Shown here: piece by piece, positions 45,578 through 54,077 of the stretch
Layout: each line of letters starts with the position of its first letter
How positions within the stretch are numbered: the stretch's first letter is position 1
Notes under the pieces: generated by a model
What the model was told of the DNA's origin: nothing
What the model saw: the letters and a program-made list of their open reading frames with translations, nothing else
The model's database searches: none
Program-made: the position numbers and the translations under genes
Source of the DNA: Asticcacaulis excentricus CB 48
GTDB taxonomy: Bacteria; Pseudomonadota; Alphaproteobacteria; Caulobacterales; Caulobacteraceae
Assembly: GCF_000175215.2 (NCBI RefSeq)
Contig: NC_014816.1
Coordinates: forward strand, 1,981,001 to 2,045,000
DNA length: 64,000 nucleotides
Direction: 5' to 3'

Positions 45578-45591
45578 TGATAGCGTTATCA
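45578..45591. promoter_or_regulatory. LacI-type operator upstream of the TonB receptor
   Basis: TGATAGCGTTATCA has five-base arms around GCGT and differs at only two positions from the site TGATAGCGCTACCA upstream of the xylose porter. The receptor start is about 260 bases away. Confidence 0.5.
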
Positions 45592-45593
45592 TA

Positions 45594-45605
45594 AATCATA
45601 TGATT
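45594..45605. promoter_or_regulatory. Perfect palindrome AATCATATGATT
   Basis: A 12-base perfect palindrome three bases after the LacI-type site. It may be a second operator or a promoter element; the AT-rich run TATTATATGAC that follows may be a -10 region. Confidence 0.35.
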
Positions 45606-46300
45606 GCCTAATATTATATGACAAGAAAACACGGTAATACAGAAACCATTGTATAAACGTCACAGTTGCAAAACGTAACGTCGTTTTTTATTCCTGATTT
45701 CAAAGAATAAATCGCCCTCCAATAACCAGACAATCATAAATGGATTCAATATATTGATTTATTGCGTTTTTATTTTATGATTCGCCTTATTGCTCGGTGA
45801 AACAGAAGCGCAACCTATGCGTATTTTCTCATATGAAACACGACGTAGTCCCGTTATCGCCCCTGGAAAAGCGTTGTTTTACCCATTTTATGTCTGAGTT
45901 ATTTACGCTTTTCTTTCCGCTCCGATAAGGGCCGGCGTTTTCACAATCACATGGCGCAATAGAGCGAGCGGCACACACATTGAGAGGCGACCCAGAAGTC
46001 AAACGGTGCAAGGCGTCTGACAACTGTGTCAAACCACGGCAGTTTGTTACTCAAAATGTGACTTGACCCAGGCGACAGAACACGACTTTGGTCTGCACGA
46101 ACCCAAGACGCGCGGTTTCGGGGGAACAAGAGCCCGCCCAGAGCCTTCCCAATGCCACACGATACGCGCGGATGTTAAAGCCTTCTGACCGAAATACACC
46201 TTTCGGATAGATATAAGGCGTTACAAAAGACGACAGCCTTAAGGCGGCGCATCCGAGCCGGCGAAGGCCTGACGTCCCTGTTCCAAGAAGAGTTGGTCCT

Positions 46301-47755
46301 TTGAAAATACTTCGTCGCCGCCGCACCAAACTGGTCGCCACCCTCGGCCCCGCCTCGTCCAATGCCGACATGCTGGCTCAACTGTTTCAGGCCGGAGCCG
46401 ACGTCTTCCGCCTCAACTTCTCGCACGGTAGCCACGAAGACCACGGCCGCAATATTGACCTGATCCGTGATCTGGAGGCCAAGACCGGTCGTCCGATCGG
46501 CATTCTGGCCGATGTGCAGGGTCCGAAGCTGCGGGTCGGTCGTTTCATGGGCGGCGCTATTGTGTTGACGCCGGGGCAGACCTTCCGCCTCGACCTTAAC
46601 CCGACCCCCGGCGACCTGATGCGCGCCAATCTGCCGCATCCGGAAATCATCGGGGCGGCGCAGATCGGTTCGCACCTACTGCTCGATGACGGCAAGCTGA
46701 AGCTGCGCGTCACCCATGTGCGCGAAGACCATCTGGAAACCGTGGTCGTTACCGGTGGCCGGTTGTCGGATCGCAAGGGCGTCAACGTACCTGACGTGGT
46801 TTTGCCGATCCCGGCCCTGACCGAAAAAGACCGCGCCGATATGGAATTCGCCCTGCAACGTGGCGTCGAATACATCGGCCTCAGCTTCGTGCAGCGCCCC
46901 GAAGACGTGATCGAGGCCAAGGCCATCATCAATGGCCGCGCCTGGGTGCTCTCCAAGCTCGAAAAGCCGCAGGCGCTTGATAATCTCGAAGAAATTCTCG
47001 CCCTCAGCGACGCCGTCATGGTGGCGCGCGGCGACCTCGGCGTAGAACTGCCACCTGAAGAGGTGCCGCTGGCGCAAAAACGCATCATCAAAGCCGCCCG
47101 CGCGTTGGGCAAGCCAGTAATCGTCGCCACCCAAATGCTGGAATCCATGATCTCGGCCCCCACCCCCACCCGCGCCGAAGCCTCAGACGTGGCCACGGCC
47201 GTCTATGACGGCGCCGACGCGGTCATGCTTTCGGCGGAAACCGCGGCGGGTCAGTATCCGGTCGAAGCCGTGACGATCATGGATCGTATCGTCGGGCGCG
47301 TCGAGAAAGACGGCGACTGGCGCGTTCAGACAGATCGCCGACGTCCGGAAACGGAGAAGACCGTGTCGGGGGCCATCGCCGCGGCTGCGCGTCAGGTGGC
47401 GCAAACCATCGAAGCCTCGGCCATCGTCGCCCTGACCAATTCGTCGAACACCGCGCTGCGCGTGGCACGTGAGCGTCCGACGGCACCGATTCTAGGCCTG
47501 ACCCCCAATCTGGAAACGGCGCGTCGCCTCGCCCTCACCTGGGGCGTGCACGCCAAGACCGCACCGGTGACGCACTCCATGTCGGAAACCGTGCAGGTGG
47601 CCAGTCAGATCGCCCGCACCGAGGGCATTTCAGAACCCGGTCAGGACATCGTCATCGTCGCCGGTATGCCGTTCGGCAAGTCAGGGTCGACCAACGCCCT
47701 GCGCGTCGCCAAGGTGACCCGCTCGGCCATGACCGAACCGGAATTCGAAGGCTGA
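46301..47755 (+). CDS. pyk: Pyruvate kinase
   Basis: A 484-residue pyruvate kinase. It starts from a TTG at 46301 (MKILRRRRTKLVATLGPAS); no ATG in frame precedes the conserved KLVATLGPAS. The sequence shows LNFSHGS, WVLSKLEKPQA (catalytic Lys), VMVARGDLGVELPPEEVP and MLSAETAAGQYP. It makes pyruvate and ATP from phosphoenolpyruvate, at the end of the Entner-Doudoroff route. A terminator follows. Confidence 0.95.
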   Translation: MKILRRRRTKLVATLGPASSNADMLAQLFQAGADVFRLNFSHGSHEDHGRNIDLIRDLEAKTGRPIGILADVQGPKLRVGRFMGGAIVLTPGQTFRLDLNPTPGDLMRANLPHPEIIGAAQIGSHLLLDDGKLKLRVTHVREDHLETVVVTGGRLSDRKGVNVPDVVLPIPALTEKDRADMEFALQRGVEYIGLSFVQRPEDVIEAKAIINGRAWVLSKLEKPQALDNLEEILALSDAVMVARGDLGVELPPEEVPLAQKRIIKAARALGKPVIVATQMLESMISAPTPTRAEASDVATAVYDGADAVMLSAETAAGQYPVEAVTIMDRIVGRVEKDGDWRVQTDRRRPETEKTVSGAIAAAARQVAQTIEASAIVALTNSSNTALRVARERPTAPILGLTPNLETARRLALTWGVHAKTAPVTHSMSETVQVASQIARTEGISEPGQDIVIVAGMPFGKSGSTNALRVAKVTRSAMTEPEFEG

Positions 47756-47779
47756 TAGCCGTTGGGACGTTCGAAAGCC

Positions 47780-47809
47780 AAAGCCCGGCAGGATCACCTG
47801 CCGGGCTTT
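47780..47809. terminator. Bidirectional terminator between pyk and cdd
   Basis: A perfect 13-base-pair stem (AAAGCCCGGCAGG / CCTGCCGGGCTTT) with loop ATCA. The stem has a T3 end on each strand. It separates two convergent genes (pyruvate kinase ends at 47755, cytidine deaminase ends at 47811). Confidence 0.85.
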
Positions 47810-47810
47810 G

Positions 47811-48200
47811 TTATTTCAGCTTTGTGCGGAACATCATGGGCAGTAACTCGGCCAGAGTGACCGTCTGAACCACTCCCGTCTCATCGCACAAATGGATTCG
47901 CGCCGAGCCATCGGAAAACTCCGCCAATTTCTGCCGGCAACCGCCACAGGGCGGGCAGGCATTTTTTTTGGGGGCGAAGATGGCGATTTCCGCCACCTCC
48001 TTTGCGCCGCCCATGATCATCTGGGCCAAGGCCGACGTCTCGGCGCACCATCCCTGCGGAAAGGAAAGGTTTTCGACATTGGTACCGCTGAAGATACGCC
48101 CGTCCGGCGTGCGAATAGCCGCACCGACGGGAAAACCGGAATAGGGGGAATGGCTGAGGGCCGCTGCGGCTTTCGCCGCATCAAACAGATCGTGAGACAA
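47811..48200 (-). CDS. cdd: Cytidine deaminase
   Basis: A 129-residue homotetrameric-type cytidine deaminase. Motifs: SGTNVENLSF, GWCAETSALA (zinc Cys and catalytic Glu) and CPPCGGCRQKLAEF (zinc Cys pair). It converts cytidine to uridine in pyrimidine salvage. ATG at 48200. Confidence 0.92.
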   Translation of the reverse strand: MSHDLFDAAKAAAALSHSPYSGFPVGAAIRTPDGRIFSGTNVENLSFPQGWCAETSALAQMIMGGAKEVAEIAIFAPKKNACPPCGGCRQKLAEFSDGSARIHLCDETGVVQTVTLAELLPMMFRTKLK

Positions 48201-48266
48201 GTCTGGCTCCGTTTATGGGCGTAGAGCTTGCCGCAATAGGAAGCGCAGTGCCAGACATTTCTTCTC

Positions 48267-48426
48267 ATCCCCACGCTTTAGCGTGGAGATGACACATGAC
48301 GCAAAGCAGGCTGAGGAGGAGTGTACCATCAAGATTTTGAGCACGTTTCAGGGTTCGGGGGTCGCCGCCCTCCGCCTCGACGCGCTACGTTTGATAGGCA
48401 CCTCCCCACGCTAACGCAAAGGGAGG
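48267..48426. repeat. Two hairpins of the dispersed repeat family
   Basis: CCACGCT-TT-AGCGTGG with outer ATC/GAT pairs (48267-48290) and CCTCCC...GGGAGG (48401-48426). They fill the 237-base gap between cdd and the sugar dehydrogenase gene; no gene is seen in that gap. Confidence 0.55.
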
Positions 48427-48437
48427 AGGAAAGCTAA

Positions 48438-49385
48438 CTACTCAATATACTCCGGGGCGTCGATGCGCTTGCCCAGCAACATAGCGTCGGCCACGATACG
48501 CAGCGGCGAAAAGTCGGCGTCGGACTGACTCGCGCGGACCAGCTTCTCGAAGTGCGCATAGAGGCCGGGATATTCAGCCTCCTTTTCTTTCATGATCTCC
48601 TTCCCGTCGATGGAAAGGCCCGTGCCGCCCATGCTCAGTTCCAGCTTTTCGCCCTTTTCGGACTCAACGAAGATCGACCAGGTCTGGATGCCGGTTTGCA
48701 GGAAGTCGTAATCGGCGCGAATGGCGACGCCGCTTTCAGTCGTCAAGTCCATCTCAACCTGAATGGGGGCCTCGCAATTGACCGGAATGTGCAGGTCAGC
48801 TTTTTTGACGATGACCTTTTCCGGCACGATGCGCGTTAGGATAGACAGCGAGTTGATGCCCGGATCGAAGACGCCCATACCGCCGGCTTCGAAGATCCAC
48901 TTCTGACCCGGATGCCACTGACGCACATTTTCCTTCCACACTACGTGGATGGATTTGATCTTGCGTCCGGCGATCCATTCGCGGGTCGTTTCCACCGCGG
49001 GCGCATAGCGCGAATGCCAGCTGGCCAGCACCGTCACGCCCTTGGCGCGCGCCAGATCGGCAATGGCCTCTGCCTCGCCCAGCGTGGCCGCAGGGGGTTT
49101 TTCAAGGAAAACGTGCTTGCCCGCCGCGATGACCTGCCTGGCGATCTTATGCCGGATTTGCGGCGGGGTGCAGATGGCCACGGCCTCGATCTCCGGGTGG
49201 GCCGCCAGCATGTCTTCCAGCGAATCGTAAGCGGTCACGCCGTCCGGGCGGGCATTAGGCGAACACCCGGCCACCAGCTCCAGCGCGGGATTGGCGCGGA
49301 TTGACGGTATGTGCTGATCAACGGCGATCTTGCCAAGCCCCACCAGACCTATCTTCAGCGGCTTGACCTTTTTTTTCCCGAACAT
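48438..49385 (-). CDS. Gfo/Idh/MocA-family aldose 1-dehydrogenase (galactose/arabinose type)
   Basis: A 315-residue NAD(P)-dependent oxidoreductase. N-terminal Rossmann motif GLVGLGKIAVDQHIPSI, EKPPAAT near residue 95 and the substrate-side segments WHSRYAPAVET and WKENVRQWHPGQ. These strongly resemble D-galactose/L-arabinose 1-dehydrogenases of Alphaproteobacteria. L-Fucose, D-galactose and L-arabinose share the same ring geometry, so overlap with the fucose pathway beside it is likely. It reads away from fucP over a shared promoter region. Confidence 0.8.
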   Translation of the reverse strand: MFGKKKVKPLKIGLVGLGKIAVDQHIPSIRANPALELVAGCSPNARPDGVTAYDSLEDMLAAHPEIEAVAICTPPQIRHKIARQVIAAGKHVFLEKPPAATLGEAEAIADLARAKGVTVLASWHSRYAPAVETTREWIAGRKIKSIHVVWKENVRQWHPGQKWIFEAGGMGVFDPGINSLSILTRIVPEKVIVKKADLHIPVNCEAPIQVEMDLTTESGVAIRADYDFLQTGIQTWSIFVESEKGEKLELSMGGTGLSIDGKEIMKEKEAEYPGLYAHFEKLVRASQSDADFSPLRIVADAMLLGKRIDAPEYIE

Positions 49386-49426
49386 GGACGCTTCCCTAAA
49401 TTTACTTGGGCGGTTTCGTTATCATG

Positions 49427-49443
49427 GCCGAAACGCTTTCGGC
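49427..49443. promoter_or_regulatory. Inverted repeat in the divergent sugar promoter
   Basis: GCCGAAA-CGC-TTTCGGC is a perfect 7+7 inverted repeat around a CG-containing centre, and TTATCAT (49419-49425) and ATGATAA (49453-49459) flank it as a wider repeat. It lies 42 bases upstream of the dehydrogenase start at 49385 and 200 bases from the fucose permease. Confidence 0.5.
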
Positions 49444-49645
49444 AATATTTATATGATAATTTAAACCATTACCCGGACAATTGTTGACAACGCCCATATC
49501 ACGCCTGCCTGCTCTGTCAAAGGCCCAGCTTTTGTGCAGCGTAAAGGGCGCAGCATTTCATATTTGACAACTGACTTCATATGTGGTGCCTTGCGGCCAA
49601 GACTCCCGGCCGCCATGATCCGGGTATAATGGGAAAGAAACGCAC

Positions 49646-50947
49646 ATGATCTCCGAAACTGCGCCGGGCCGGGGCCTGAAAAGCCTGTGGCCGTTGATTC
49701 TGATTACCAGCCTGTTCTTTTTCTGGGGTGTGGCAAACAACCTCAACGACGTGCTGATTCCCCAGTTCAAAAAGGCGTTTGTGCTGACCGACCTGCAATC
49801 GGGTCTGGTGCAATCGGCCTTCTACATGGGCTATTTCCTTCTGGCCCTGCCCGCCGCCTTTGTAATGCGCAAGCTGGGCTACAAGACCGCCGTAGTCGTA
49901 GGTCTGCTGCTTTACGCCGCCGGGGCCTTCATTTTCTATCCCGCGGCCGACAATCACCAATATAGCTGGTTCCTTGGCGGGCTTTTCGTCATCGCCTCTG
50001 GTCTGGCCTTTCTTGAAACCTCCGCCAATCCACTGATTACCGTTCTAGGTTCGCCGGACAAGGCGGCCTTCCGCCTCAATTTGGCTCAGAGCTTCAACCC
50101 GCTGGGCGCTCTGTCCGGTATCTTCATCGGTCAGCATTTCATCCTGTCGGGTATCGAACACGATGAAAACGCGCTCGCCGCCATGACCGATACCGCGCGT
50201 CAGGCCTTCTACATTTCCGAAGTCAAGGCGGTTCAAGGACCGTATCTGGTCATTGGCTGCGTCGTGCTATTGTGGGCGCTGCTGGTCTTTCTGTCTAAAT
50301 TCCCGGCTGCAGCCACGCAAAACGCCCACGAAGACAGTGGCGAAGAGGTTGGCTTTTTCCAGTCGGTCGTCCAGTTGCTCAAGCGCCCGCGCTTCATGTT
50401 CGGCGTCATGGCGCAGTTCTTCTATGTCGGTGCACAGGTCGGTATCTGGAGCTATATGATCCGCTATGCGCAGGCCGAAATGGGCCTGACCGACAAGGTG
50501 GCAGCGACCTATCTCTACTACACCCTGATCGCCTTTGCCGTCGGCCGCTTTATAGGCACAGGCCTGATGACCAAGGTACGTCCGACGCTCATTCTGGGCC
50601 TGTTTGCGCTCGTCAATATCGGCCTGATGCTGTTTGCCGTCGTCAGCGGCGGTGAAAACGGCTTGTGGGCGCTGGTGGCCTCCAGCTTCTTCATGTCGAT
50701 CATGTTCCCCACAATCTTCGCCACATCGGTCACCGGACTTGGCAACCTGACCAAGACCGGATCGTCACTACTGGTAATGAGCATTGTCGGCGGAGCTGTC
50801 CTTACGGCGGTGATGGGCTTCATCTCCGACCACAGCCATATTCGGACGGCCTTTATCGTGACAGCGGCATGCTTCGCGGTGATCGCCCTTTACGCCTTCC
50901 GCGCGCCGAAGGACGCCACGGGCCCCGTTCAGATGACCGGTCACTAA
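49646..50947 (+). CDS. fucP: L-fucose permease (FucP-like)
   Basis: A 433-residue MFS porter with twelve hydrophobic segments. LFFFWGVANNLNDVLIPQFKK and FLETSANPLITVLG are typical of FucP. ATG at 49646. It begins an operon with the lactonase and the IclR regulator (1-base gap, then overlap). Context of fucose-type enzymes supports the symbol more than the sequence alone. Confidence 0.8.
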   Translation: MISETAPGRGLKSLWPLILITSLFFFWGVANNLNDVLIPQFKKAFVLTDLQSGLVQSAFYMGYFLLALPAAFVMRKLGYKTAVVVGLLLYAAGAFIFYPAADNHQYSWFLGGLFVIASGLAFLETSANPLITVLGSPDKAAFRLNLAQSFNPLGALSGIFIGQHFILSGIEHDENALAAMTDTARQAFYISEVKAVQGPYLVIGCVVLLWALLVFLSKFPAAATQNAHEDSGEEVGFFQSVVQLLKRPRFMFGVMAQFFYVGAQVGIWSYMIRYAQAEMGLTDKVAATYLYYTLIAFAVGRFIGTGLMTKVRPTLILGLFALVNIGLMLFAVVSGGENGLWALVASSFFMSIMFPTIFATSVTGLGNLTKTGSSLLVMSIVGGAVLTAVMGFISDHSHIRTAFIVTAACFAVIALYAFRAPKDATGPVQMTGH

Positions 50948-50948
50948 G

Positions 50949-51803
50949 ATGTCCTCGGTCATCGACGCCCATTTTCACCTGTGGCAGGTCGGGCGCCACG
51001 GCTTTGAATGGCCGACCCCCGACCTGACGGCCATCTATCGCGACTTTGCCTCATCGGATTTGTGCGCAGCGGCGGGAGGGGCGTTGCACGGCGCGGTTGT
51101 GGTGCAGTCGCAGCCGTCAGATGCCGATACGCAGTGGCTGCTCCGCCTCGCCGAAACCGATCCGCTAATTATGGGGGTTGTCGGCTGGACCGACCTGTCG
51201 GCCCCGGACGCGGCCGCACGGGTAGACGGACTGGCCCTCCAACCCAAACTCAAGGGCCTGCGCCCCATGTTGCAGGGCTTGCCCGATGACAACTGGATCT
51301 TGCGCCCGGACGTCGCCCCGGCACTGTCGGCCATGCAGACCGCGGGGCTGGTCTTTGATGCGTTAGTCTTTACGCGCCACCTGCCTGCCATAGAAGCGGT
51401 GGCCCAGCGTTATCCGGATTTGCGCATCGTCATCGACCACGCCGCCAAACCCCCGATCGCCACGACCCAGACGCAGCCCGAAGCAACGCGCGAATGGACC
51501 CAGACAATGACCGCCATCGCACGTCAACCAAATGTGGTGTGCAAACTGTCGGGCCTGTTTACGGAGATGCACATTGATCAGCCCCTCCACGAGGCGGCTC
51601 CCTATGTTGCGCATCTGCTGACCGTCTTTGGCCCGCAGCGCCTGCTTTTCGGCTCTGACTGGCCTGTGGTGCGCCTTAATGGCGACTGGCAAAAGTGGAG
51701 ACACTGGCTTGAGGACCAATTAAATCCATTGACGTCGTCAGAGCGTCAGGCCATCTTTTTCACTAATGCAAAAAGAATTTATGACCTACAGGGGGTCCAA
51801 TGA
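50949..51803 (+). CDS. L-fuconolactonase-like amidohydrolase
   Basis: A 284-residue amidohydrolase-2 protein. It has VIDAHFHLWQ (HxH metal site), RIVIDHAAKP and LFGSDWPV (Asp) motifs in order. PF04909 lactonases open L-fucono- or L-rhamnono-lactone. It starts one base after fucP and ends in a 4-base ATGA overlap with the next gene, so the three are one operon. Confidence 0.8.
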   Translation: MSSVIDAHFHLWQVGRHGFEWPTPDLTAIYRDFASSDLCAAAGGALHGAVVVQSQPSDADTQWLLRLAETDPLIMGVVGWTDLSAPDAAARVDGLALQPKLKGLRPMLQGLPDDNWILRPDVAPALSAMQTAGLVFDALVFTRHLPAIEAVAQRYPDLRIVIDHAAKPPIATTQTQPEATREWTQTMTAIARQPNVVCKLSGLFTEMHIDQPLHEAAPYVAHLLTVFGPQRLLFGSDWPVVRLNGDWQKWRHWLEDQLNPLTSSERQAIFFTNAKRIYDLQGVQ

Positions 51804-52579
51804 TCAGCGAAGATACCCGTCACAGCGACGGTGAAAAAGCTATGAAATACCGGGCACCGGCCCTTGAAAAAGGGCTCGACGTGCTGGAGCTTCTGGCCGC
51901 TAACAAACGGCCCATGACCTTGTCACAGATTTCGCACCGGCTTGACCGCTCGGTCTCAGAACTGTTCCGCATGGTGCAGGTTCTGGAAAATCGCGGCTAT
52001 GTGGCGCAATCGCAAAAAGGCGATGGCCTGGAACTGACCAATAAGCTTTTCTCGCTGGGTATGAGCCGTGGCCCCAGCCAGAACCTGCTGGCCTCGGCCC
52101 TACCGCTTATGCAAGCCCTGTCTGAACAGGTGCGTCAGTCCGTGCACCTGGCCATCGCCTCTGACGATCACATGGTGGTCATTGCCCGCATCGAAGCGCC
52201 CGGCGATCTCGGCTTTTCGGTGCGCGTCGGCTATCAACGGCAACTGGTGCAATCGACCTCTGGCCTCGTTCTCTATGCGTTTCAGCCGCCGAAGCTGAAG
52301 GAGCAAATGAAGCACATGCTGCGCGGCACGGCGACGCCGCAAGAGTGGCAATTGTTCGAAACCGTGGCCGAACGCGCCCTGCATCAGGGCTATGTCCAGG
52401 CCAAGAGCGATTTCGTCGATGGCGTGCTCGACGTCTCTTGCCCTGTGATGAACGACACCACAGTCATCGCCGCGATGACCATTCCCTGGTTAAAGACCCA
52501 CGGCTGCCTGAGCCTCGAAGACACGGTCGCGCGGCTGAAAGGCACGGCGGCGGCACTATCGCGCACGCTGGGCGGATAG
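51800..52579 (+). CDS. IclR-family transcriptional regulator
   Basis: A 259-residue IclR protein. The winged helix is in ALEKGLDVLELLAANKRPMTL and SQISHRLDRSVSELFRMVQVLE, the ligand domain in LAIASDDHMVVIARIEAPG and DVSCPVMND. ATG at 51800 overlaps the previous stop (ATGA); an inner Met at 51842 is the alternative. It probably controls the sugar cluster and senses a sugar or sugar acid; the ligand is unknown. Confidence 0.85.
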   Translation: MISEDTRHSDGEKAMKYRAPALEKGLDVLELLAANKRPMTLSQISHRLDRSVSELFRMVQVLENRGYVAQSQKGDGLELTNKLFSLGMSRGPSQNLLASALPLMQALSEQVRQSVHLAIASDDHMVVIARIEAPGDLGFSVRVGYQRQLVQSTSGLVLYAFQPPKLKEQMKHMLRGTATPQEWQLFETVAERALHQGYVQAKSDFVDGVLDVSCPVMNDTTVIAAMTIPWLKTHGCLSLEDTVARLKGTAAALSRTLGG

Positions 52580-52746
52580 GCGTTTCGCCCGATTTGAAAA
52601 CCGACAGCGCGCTGATTTCATGAGCGAAAAGGAAAATGCGCATGGTCGGCGCAATCGCGTCTCAAGCCTCTTGCATCGGCGCTATCTCGGCTATACATGC
52701 TTTTTTATAAGCGATAATCATTTTTAAAAATGAACAGGGATGCACT

Positions 52747-53754
52747 GTGCTGATCAGCGATCTCCATACCATAGGCCGGACACAGGTCCGGGTCAGCGCG
52801 CTGGGTTTCGGCGCGGCGGCAATCGGTAACCTGTATCGCCCGGTCGATGACGCCACAGCTGAAGCGACGCTTAAGGCCGTAACAGACGGCGGCATTGGCT
52901 ATATCGACACCGCTCCGCGCTACGGGCACGGCCTGTCCGAGCGCCGCCTTGCGGAGCTGAGCGCCGACGCAACCCTGTCCACCAAGGTGGGGCGGGTCCT
53001 GACCCCCATCCCCGCCCCGCCGCCCGGCACCGAACGCCACGGCTTTGTCGATGGCGACCCATTCGATGAACACTTCGACTACAGCTATGACGGTGTGATG
53101 CGGTCGTTTGAGGACAGTCAGAAGCGGCTGAAGCGCGAACGCATCGACATGCTGCTGGTCCACGATCTGGGGGTGGAAACCCACGGCAGTGACCATGCCC
53201 GACATCTCGCCACTTTTCTGAACGACGGTTTGCGCGCCCTGCACGAACTGAAAGCGCAGGGCCTGACTCAGGCCATCGGTCTGGGCGTCAATGAGACAGC
53301 CATCTGCGATCTGGTTATCGCCGAAGCCGAAATCGACGTCTTAATGCTTGCCGGGCGCTATACGCTTTTGGAACAGACGCCGCTGGACGGCCTGTTTGAA
53401 CGCTGCGCGGCGCGTGGCGTCTCAGTGCTGGCAGCCGCCCCGTTTAATTCGGGCCTGCTGGCGGGAGGCGCGCACTTCAACTACGAGGCCCCGCCGACGG
53501 ACATCATGACCCGCGTGCGCGATATCGAGGCCGTCTGCACCCGCCACAATGTGCCGCTGGCCGCCGCTGCGCTTCAGTTCCCCGGCTTTCATCCGGTCAT
53601 AGCGAGTACTGTCGTCGGCATGGCCCGTCCGCAGCAGGTGGCCCGCAACATCGACCTGTTCAGCCATCCTATCCCTGCTGAGTTGTGGCACGACCTGAAA
53701 GCCGTCGGGCTGCTGCGCGCTGATGCGCCAGCGGGTGATGTTTCGCAAGCGTAA
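52747..53754 (+). CDS. Aldo-keto reductase, likely L-fucose 1-dehydrogenase
   Basis: A 335-residue aldo-keto reductase from a GTG at 52747 with an AGGGA ribosome site. It has GFGAAAIGNL, DTAPRYGHG (Asp, Tyr), DMLLVHDL and the end of the barrel. Known bacterial L-fucose dehydrogenases belong to this family, and the lactonase, dehydratase and 2-keto-3-deoxyfuconate dehydrogenase beside it fit. The substrate is inferred from context. Confidence 0.75.
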   Translation: MLISDLHTIGRTQVRVSALGFGAAAIGNLYRPVDDATAEATLKAVTDGGIGYIDTAPRYGHGLSERRLAELSADATLSTKVGRVLTPIPAPPPGTERHGFVDGDPFDEHFDYSYDGVMRSFEDSQKRLKRERIDMLLVHDLGVETHGSDHARHLATFLNDGLRALHELKAQGLTQAIGLGVNETAICDLVIAEAEIDVLMLAGRYTLLEQTPLDGLFERCAARGVSVLAAAPFNSGLLAGGAHFNYEAPPTDIMTRVRDIEAVCTRHNVPLAAAALQFPGFHPVIASTVVGMARPQQVARNIDLFSHPIPAELWHDLKAVGLLRADAPAGDVSQA

Positions 53755-53762
53755 GAGTTCGA

Positions 53763-54077
53763 GTGTCCATGTCCCTGCCCTCTCCCCTGATTTTATTGCA
53801 CCCTTCTGACAATGTAGCGGTGTGCCGCGCGGCGATTACGGCAGGCAGTGTGGTGACGGTGGGGGCCGAGGCTTTGCTGATTACCGAACCCATCGAGGTG
53901 GGGCATAAAGTCGCCGTACGTGATCTGAACGCCGGGGACAAGATATTCAAATACGGCGCGCCGATCGGCTCGATGACCAAAGACACGCCCAAGGGTGGCC
54001 ACGTCCACATGCACAATATGAAAAGCGATTACATCTCGTCCCACACCCGTGAAGCCTCCGGAGGCGCACATGCTTAA
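53763..54077 (+). CDS. UxaA-type dehydratase, SAF-domain small subunit
   Basis: A 104-residue SAF domain as in the N-terminus of altronate dehydratase. It starts from a GTG at 53763 or the ATG at 53769, has the KVAVRDLNAGDKIFKYGAPIG core and ends with GGHVHMHNMKS (His-rich). It overlaps the next start by eight bases (54070-54077). It should pair with the large subunit. Confidence 0.8.
   Translation: MSMSLPSPLILLHPSDNVAVCRAAITAGSVVTVGAEALLITEPIEVGHKVAVRDLNAGDKIFKYGAPIGSMTKDTPKGGHVHMHNMKSDYISSHTREASGGAHA

Larger units (their letters stand above)
45331..46300. other. Long intergenic region upstream of the TonB receptor and pyruvate kinase
   Basis: About 970 bases, AT-rich in 45580-45850. It has two adjacent palindromes near 45578-45605, a short inverted repeat CCGAAA-TACACC-TTTCGG at 46190-46207, and no convincing open reading frame: the small minus-strand frames are shadows with odd composition. 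It must carry both divergent promoters. Confidence 0.55.

Noticed and set aside
46051..46371. 106-codon minus-strand frame overlapping the pyruvate kinase start
   Set aside because: Overlaps the conserved pyruvate kinase start on the other strand and has no family match.
52705..52746. Possible operator TTATAAGCGATAA upstream of the aldo-keto reductase
   Set aside because: Only four matching bases per arm with uneven spacing; too weak to call.
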